From UBA2979 sp963694535 (GTDB taxonomy: Bacteria > Chloroflexota > Dehalococcoidia > UBA2979): a stretch of DNA of 10,937 bases. Where the stretch lies: NCBI GenBank assembly GCA_963694535.1, contig CAVODE010000058.1, positions 1 through 10,937 of the forward strand. Reading direction: 5' to 3'. Made by a program: the position numbers and the translations under genes. The notes under the pieces are model-generated. The model ran no database searches. It was not told the DNA's origin and saw nothing but the letters and a program-made list of their open reading frames with translations. This document shows positions 7,221 through 10,937 of the stretch, in pieces (position 1 is the first letter of the stretch; every line of letters starts with the position of its first letter).

Positions 7221-9635
7221 CTATTCTGGCGGCTGATTGACTATCACCTCTTGTGAATACAACTCTGATATCTCGCTTTCTGAATATCCGAGACCTTTAA
7301 GCACCTCTTCATTGGCGCCTCCCAATGCAGGAGGTCCGGACCACCAGGAATATCTCCGGCTTCCATCATATTTAACAGGTAGCCCGTCACTTTGTGGTTT
7401 TTCTCCAGTGGACCACTCTGTATATGAAAAATATTCTTCCTCCATTAGATGTGGATTTTGAAGATATTCTGGTGCGGACAAAACTGCTCCCGCCGGAATG
7501 CCGGCATCTTGAAGGCGAGTCATCAATTCGATCTTATCAAACTTACGAGTCCACTCACCAATCTTTTCAACAAGTGTTTGACGGTTTACTCGCCTCGATG
7601 CCACGTTAGAAAATAACGGGTCGGCATGCCACGATTCATCAGTAAAGTCTGAAAACATTCTCCATTCGTCTTCCGTTTGACATGAAATCGCAATCCACTC
7701 ATCATCACGGTTAGTCATCACTGGTTGATCGGAAGGTCGCGCTGACGATGCTTTTTGACTGTTAAACTCATTTGTCTGTAATGCTTTACACCTAAAAATT
7801 CCCTGAAATGCGTAATCTAAATTATCGTTCCCATGTTGCCCAGGCGGGGAACCTTCAATTTGAGTTTGTAAATAAAACTCGCCAACATAGCAACCCATAG
7901 CTTCAGACTGTGAAAGATCAATAAGGCTGCCTTCGCCTGTATCTCTTCGATGTTTTAGCGCAGTAAGAACAGCTGTAGCCGCGGTTATTCCTGCTGCCGC
8001 GTCCGTTATAGCTTGAGATGTCACTCGTGGTTCCTCAGGGCCATATCCCATTATTTCAGGCAACCCCGAGAGAGGTTCAATGCTTGGACCTAGTCCTACA
8101 TAATCCTTGTAAGGTCCTTCACGACCTAGGGCCGGCATCGCTACGTATATTAGTCTCGGATTAATTTGATGCAAAGTTTCATAATCTAAATCTAGTGACG
8201 GCATTGCTCTGACACTAAAATTTTCAATAAGAATGTCACTCTCCGCGACAATTTTTAAGAAAATATCTCGACCTGCTCCAGACTTTAAATCAAAAGAGAC
8301 TGATCGTTTATTACGATTGAGTTTATTGTTCAAGCCATGTCGATTCCAAAGTTGCTCAAAAGTGTCGCCCTCTCCGAGACCGCTAAACATCGCAGGAGCT
8401 GATCGGGGGCCGCGTCCCATAGGGGCCTCGATTTTTAACACATCTGCCCCAAGATCCCCTAATAATCTCGTGCAAAGTGGTCCCGACCAAATTCGAGTCA
8501 TATCTGCAATCTTCAGTCCAGCTAACGGTCGATCTGCGGAATTACTCCCGGTCTGACGTGATTCATCAAAATTCTCTTCAACATCCTTGATCTGGAGAGA
8601 ACCCACAGCTTCAGGTGCCACCTCAGACCTCGGCATTAATCCCGAAATTGTGTAGGGCGACCCCGGCGTTAATAAGTTACCCGTCCCACTCTTAATTTCT
8701 TTAAAATATTTTCTCGAAACCAATTGCACATCATCAAAAATTTGATCCAAGGGTACGGTTATTCCAATCGGAACTCGCCATGTCTCCTGCCCATCTTTCA
8801 AAATATCCCGTACTTTTTTGTCACGTAAAAAATCGACAATCAAATCTTCAATCTCATCTTCTCGAGACATTCTGTCAGAATTAAGAAAAACATCCTCACG
8901 TTCAGCTAACTCCGCGCCGCCAATCCATAACGCAAAAGGAGCCCAGAAATTAGGTAAGATATTCATTCCGACCCAACCATCGCTTGCTGGAAGCAATGTG
9001 GTGGGACACAGGGTTTGAAACCGGTTCCCATGTCGCGACCTAACTGATTTTTCAAAAATCCACATCACATCCGTAAATTGATGTAGTGAAGCTAGAGTCT
9101 CAAGAATCGAAATATCGATCGTGGTGATATCTCCACCGTACAACCACTGTGACATTGCGTTTACATACGCAATACTGCCAGCTTGGTAAAAACAATATTG
9201 GCCTGGAAGTGTCAAAGGTTCTCGTTCGGCATCACCAGAGAGCCATGTGGATCCCCCAAGCGCGTTTAATGTAGCGGGCGTCGCCTTAAAATCTCTATAG
9301 GGACCGCTACGACCAAATGGAGTGATGAAAATCCTTGCACGTGTGCGAGCTCCACCCATTTCAACTAAACCAAAATCATCAATCTCTGCGGGAGACAGAT
9401 CCGAGAGAATGATGTCACTGGTCTCCGCAATAGCCCTGAGCTCTTCAAGATTTTGCGAATTCGAAAAATCTATCGCAACTCGCGATTTTCCACCGTTCAC
9501 GTAGATGTCACTGTGTGGAATAGGATCTATTCTTCCGTCTGACTCAATTCGAATAACCTCGGCACCCCAACGCTGAAATAATTTGCCGGCAAATGCAGCA
9601 GCACCCTCAGAGTTGCTAATCTCTAAAATTCGCAT
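7221..9635 (-). CDS. Fused double-domain family III (CaiB/BaiF) CoA-transferase
   Basis: About 804 residues form two tandem CaiB/BaiF domains, whereas single-domain family members are about 400. Numbering below is from the upstream TTG at 9674, the longest form (817 residues). The N-terminal domain (about 14-345) shows LEISNSEGAAAFAGKLFQRWGAEVIRIE and the YVNGGKSRVAIDF segment. The C-terminal domain (about 383-800) is more canonical: RPLAGLKIADMTRIWSGP, LGADVLKIEAP, NRNKRSVSFDLKSG. The catalytic Asp expected in the ITDAAAGITAA segment is present as D558. At the equivalent place in the first domain (CFYQAGSIAYVN) the residue is F162, so that half is probably inactive. The enzyme should move CoA from an acyl-CoA to a carboxylate; the substrate is unknown. 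I chose the ATG at 9635 because it begins MRILEIS, the usual family start, and GATGGG lies 9 nt upstream. An ATG at 9644 is also possible, and the TTG at 9674 has no ribosome-binding sequence. Divergent from carboxylase genes at 9772, it may share a pathway with them. Confidence 0.9.
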   Translation of the reverse strand: MRILEISNSEGAAAFAGKLFQRWGAEVIRIESDGRIDPIPHSDIYVNGGKSRVAIDFSNSQNLEELRAIAETSDIILSDLSPAEIDDFGLVEMGGARTRARIFITPFGRSGPYRDFKATPATLNALGGSTWLSGDAEREPLTLPGQYCFYQAGSIAYVNAMSQWLYGGDITTIDISILETLASLHQFTDVMWIFEKSVRSRHGNRFQTLCPTTLLPASDGWVGMNILPNFWAPFALWIGGAELAEREDVFLNSDRMSREDEIEDLIVDFLRDKKVRDILKDGQETWRVPIGITVPLDQIFDDVQLVSRKYFKEIKSGTGNLLTPGSPYTISGLMPRSEVAPEAVGSLQIKDVEENFDESRQTGSNSADRPLAGLKIADMTRIWSGPLCTRLLGDLGADVLKIEAPMGRGPRSAPAMFSGLGEGDTFEQLWNRHGLNNKLNRNKRSVSFDLKSGAGRDIFLKIVAESDILIENFSVRAMPSLDLDYETLHQINPRLIYVAMPALGREGPYKDYVGLGPSIEPLSGLPEIMGYGPEEPRVTSQAITDAAAGITAATAVLTALKHRRDTGEGSLIDLSQSEAMGCYVGEFYLQTQIEGSPPGQHGNDNLDYAFQGIFRCKALQTNEFNSQKASSARPSDQPVMTNRDDEWIAISCQTEDEWRMFSDFTDESWHADPLFSNVASRRVNRQTLVEKIGEWTRKFDKIELMTRLQDAGIPAGAVLSAPEYLQNPHLMEEEYFSYTEWSTGEKPQSDGLPVKYDGSRRYSWWSGPPALGGANEEVLKGLGYSESEISELYSQEVIVNQPPE

Positions 9636-9644
9636 ACAAAGCAT

Positions 9645-9650
9645 CCCATC
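9645..9650 (-). promoter_or_regulatory. Ribosome-binding site deciding the CoA-transferase start
   Basis: On the minus strand this reads GATGGG, 9 nt before the ATG at 9635. It is too close to the ATG at 9644 to serve it, and no comparable site precedes the TTG at 9674. It therefore favours the MRILEIS start. It is an imperfect Shine-Dalgarno match. Confidence 0.4.
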
Positions 9651-9701
9651 TAATTTACAACTTGTTTCGCCCAACTTTTAAAGCGATCTTACTGGAATTT
9701 T

Positions 9702-9707
9702 AGTCAA
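9702..9707 (-). promoter_or_regulatory. Putative -35 element for the CoA-transferase gene
   Basis: On the minus strand this is TTGACT, five of six matches to TTGACA. The matching -10 is poor (GCTTTA or TTTAAA at 17-19 nt). If it is used, transcription would begin near 9670, downstream of the TTG at 9674, which again supports the ATG at 9635 as the start. Confidence 0.25.
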
Positions 9708-9735
9708 TTGCTTCGCCTATGTCCGAATGTTTAGG

Positions 9736-9741
9736 TATACT
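9736..9741 (+). promoter_or_regulatory. Putative -10 element for the biotin carrier-carboxyltransferase operon
   Basis: TATACT lies 30 nt upstream of the ATG at 9772, the same hexamer as that proposed ahead of sbcD. No good -35 stands at 16-18 nt; TTGCTT at 9708-9713 would need a 22-nt spacer. GAAGGG at 9759-9764 is the ribosome-binding site of the downstream gene. Confidence 0.35.
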
Positions 9742-9771
9742 TCGGGAAATAATCAATAGAAGGGAATAATA

Positions 9772-9984
9772 ATGACTGAAGTTAAAGCCGAATGGCCTGG
9801 GGTGGTTTCAGAAATCAAAGTGAGTCTAGGTGATTCGGTTACCGAGGATCAAGAAGTTGTAATCTTGGAGTCCATGAAAATGCTCACACCCATTCTGGCT
9901 CCAGCCGCTGGAACTGTATCTGAAATAGCAGTTGAACAAGGCCAATATGTCGACGAGGGTACGACTCTTATAAAATTAGATTGA
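9772..9984 (+). CDS. Stand-alone biotin carrier (biotinyl/lipoyl attachment) domain protein
   Basis: At 70 residues this is just one biotinyl domain with nothing else attached. It has the two-fold beta-hammerhead pattern: AEWPGVVSEIKVSLGDSV in the first half and APAAGTVSEIAVEQGQYV in the second. Between them is ESMKM (33-37), where K36 is the predicted biotinylation site for a BirA-type ligase. The MKM motif favours biotin over lipoate. The ATG is preceded by GAAGGG at an 8-nt gap (9759-9764). It is followed 46 nt later by a carboxyltransferase gene, so it most likely carries CO2 between a biotin carboxylase (not in the window) and that subunit. In many acyl-CoA carboxylases this domain is the C-terminus of the biotin carboxylase chain; here it is free. 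Confidence 0.93.
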   Translation: MTEVKAEWPGVVSEIKVSLGDSVTEDQEVVILESMKMLTPILAPAAGTVSEIAVEQGQYVDEGTTLIKLD

Positions 9985-10015
9985 GCCATCTTGGGCGACA
10001 AATCGAACACTAACC

Positions 10016-10022
10016 AAAGGAG
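10016..10022 (+). promoter_or_regulatory. Strong ribosome-binding site of the carboxyltransferase gene
   Basis: AAAGGAG, 8 nt before the ATG at 10031, is the best Shine-Dalgarno match in the window and fixes this start over the in-frame possibilities downstream. Confidence 0.7.
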
Positions 10023-10030
10023 TTCCTACC

Positions 10031-10937
10031 ATGGTATGGCAGCCTGAAATTGACGAGTTAAATGAGCGGAAAAAGCTTGCCTACAAACTTGGTGGTGAAG
10101 AACGAGTCCAGAAACATCTCGATAATGGGAAGCTTACTGTTCGTGACAGAATAGTGACTTTAGTCGACGAAAATTCTTTTCAAGAACGGGGTGTTCTAGC
10201 TGGAAAAGCAACATACGAAGATAATGAACTCATTAATTTTCGTCCATCCAATTATGTGATGGGTCTAGGAAAAATAGATGGCCGACGTGTGAGTATCGGT
10301 GGGGATGATTTTACAGTGCGTGGTGGAGCCGCTGATGGTGCGGTAGGTGATAAAAAAACTCATCAGGAGCGTATGGCACTTGAACTTAGAATTCCCATCG
10401 TCCGACTTGTTGATGGAACTGGCGGTGGTGGATCAGTTAAGACTATAGAAGATATCGGACGCACATACCTCCCCGGCGGACCGGGCTTCTGGGAAACTGC
10501 TAATGACGCCATGGAGCAAGTTCCAGTGGTTGCGGCTGCAATGGGTTCGGTCGCGGGCATAGGCGCTGCTCGAGTTGCGGTTTCGCATTTCTCAGTCATT
10601 GTTAAAGGCACCGGACAAGTTTTTACTGCAGGGCCACCTGTAGTTGAGCGCGGCCTCGGTATGTGGGTGAACAAAGAGGACTTAGGTGGTGCAGAAATCC
10701 ATGCCCACGGATCTGGAGTCTGTGATAACGAAGCCACTGACGAACTCGATGCGTTCGAACAAATAAGAGTTTTTTTATCCTACCTCCCTTCGAGTAGTTG
10801 GGAACTTCCGCCTCATGAAAGTACTGATGATTCACCGACTAGGCGTGACGAGGAATTATTGTCAATAATTCCTCGTGAACGCCGACAGCCTCATATCATT
10901 CGAAAGCTAATTAAGCACATAATCGACCATGATTCTT
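10031..10937 (+). CDS. Acyl-CoA carboxylase carboxyltransferase (beta) subunit, 3' end outside window
   Basis: The frame is open to the window end: 302 residues of a protein usually about 500-550 long. It opens with ELNERKKLAYKLGG and KLTVRDRI as in propionyl-/methylcrotonyl-CoA carboxylase beta chains, without the zinc finger of AccD. Crotonase-fold landmarks are IPIVRLVDGTGGGGS (121-135), the Gly/Ala-rich AAAMGSVAGIGAARVA (168-183), VKGTGQVFTAGPPVV (191-205), EDLGGAEIHAHGSGV (216-230) and FLSYLPSS (248-255). The DGTGGGG loop replaces the DSGGAR seen in many relatives and points to a subfamily. It would transfer carboxyl from biotin on the small carrier encoded just upstream to an acyl-CoA; propionyl-CoA or a branched substrate is likely but not shown. 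The segment coding for residues 271-284 contains a long inverted repeat. Start supported by AAAGGAG. Confidence 0.93.
   Translation, partial: MVWQPEIDELNERKKLAYKLGGEERVQKHLDNGKLTVRDRIVTLVDENSFQERGVLAGKATYEDNELINFRPSNYVMGLGKIDGRRVSIGGDDFTVRGGAADGAVGDKKTHQERMALELRIPIVRLVDGTGGGGSVKTIEDIGRTYLPGGPGFWETANDAMEQVPVVAAAMGSVAGIGAARVAVSHFSVIVKGTGQVFTAGPPVVERGLGMWVNKEDLGGAEIHAHGSGVCDNEATDELDAFEQIRVFLSYLPSSSWELPPHESTDDSPTRRDEELLSIIPRERRQPHIIRKLIKHIIDHDS
10842..10883. repeat. Long near-perfect inverted repeat inside the carboxyltransferase gene
   Basis: The two arms 10848-10861 (ACGAGGAATTATTG) and 10863-10876 (CAATAATTCCTCGT) are exact complements separated by a single base. After a small bulge (one base on the left, two on the right) a further 5 bp pair: GGCGT at 10842-10846 and ACGCC at 10879-10883. 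It lies wholly within the open frame and encodes the family-typical EELLSIIP stretch, so it does not break the gene. No U-run follows, so it is not a standard terminator. It could form a cruciform or mRNA hairpin, bind a dimeric protein, or be a codon-choice accident. Confidence 0.75.

Noticed and set aside
10363..10737. Minus-strand open frame of 124 codons
   Set aside because: Antisense to conserved carboxyltransferase motifs; Pro/Ser/Thr-rich, as expected from the complement of Gly/Ala-rich coding.
1..10937. Mobile element, CRISPR array, tRNA or rRNA
   Set aside because: No transposase, integrase, direct-repeat array or tRNA/rRNA-like sequence seen on reading either strand.

Overview
The window is bacterial chromosome of roughly mid-40s percent GC, densely coded on both strands, with eight protein-coding genes, two of them cut by the window edges. 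No RNA gene, IS element, integrase or CRISPR array is visible. The gene set (bacterial-type SbcCD, an archaeal-type HerA-NurA pair, a fused family III CoA-transferase and an acyl-CoA carboxylase with a separate biotin carrier) would fit an uncultured, probably environmental heterotroph. A marine Chloroflexota (SAR202-like) is my best guess, but that rests on general familiarity with gene content and not on a marker gene.

Region 1 (1-7134) is a DNA double-strand-break-end processing island. On the minus strand lie sbcD and the 5' part of sbcC, overlapping by 14 nt. Sharing a 150-bp divergent intergenic region with sbcD is a plus-strand gene for a 591-residue protein I do not recognise. It is all soluble, His-rich in places, and appears to be built from repeated helical units. 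Converging on it with a 12-nt gap is a second minus-strand pair, nurA then herA, 9 nt apart. SbcD/SbcC are the bacterial counterparts of Mre11/Rad50, and HerA/NurA is the helicase/nuclease pair that works with Mre11/Rad50 in archaea. Having all four together, wrapped around one unknown gene, is the most interesting feature of the window.

Region 2 (7221-9635) is one long minus-strand gene encoding two fused CaiB/BaiF (family III) CoA-transferase domains. The C-terminal domain keeps the expected catalytic Asp. The N-terminal one has a Phe at the aligned position and is probably structural or regulatory. It ends 86 nt upstream of nurA on the same strand, so read-through into nurA-herA is possible.

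Region 3 (9772-10937), divergent from the CoA-transferase, starts a carboxylase operon: a free-standing 70-residue biotin carrier domain, then a carboxyltransferase subunit cut off at the window end. Together with the CoA-transferase this suggests local acyl-CoA metabolism. The substrate cannot be read from the sequence. Inside the carboxyltransferase reading frame is a long near-perfect hairpin (10842-10883) that is hard to attribute to chance alone.
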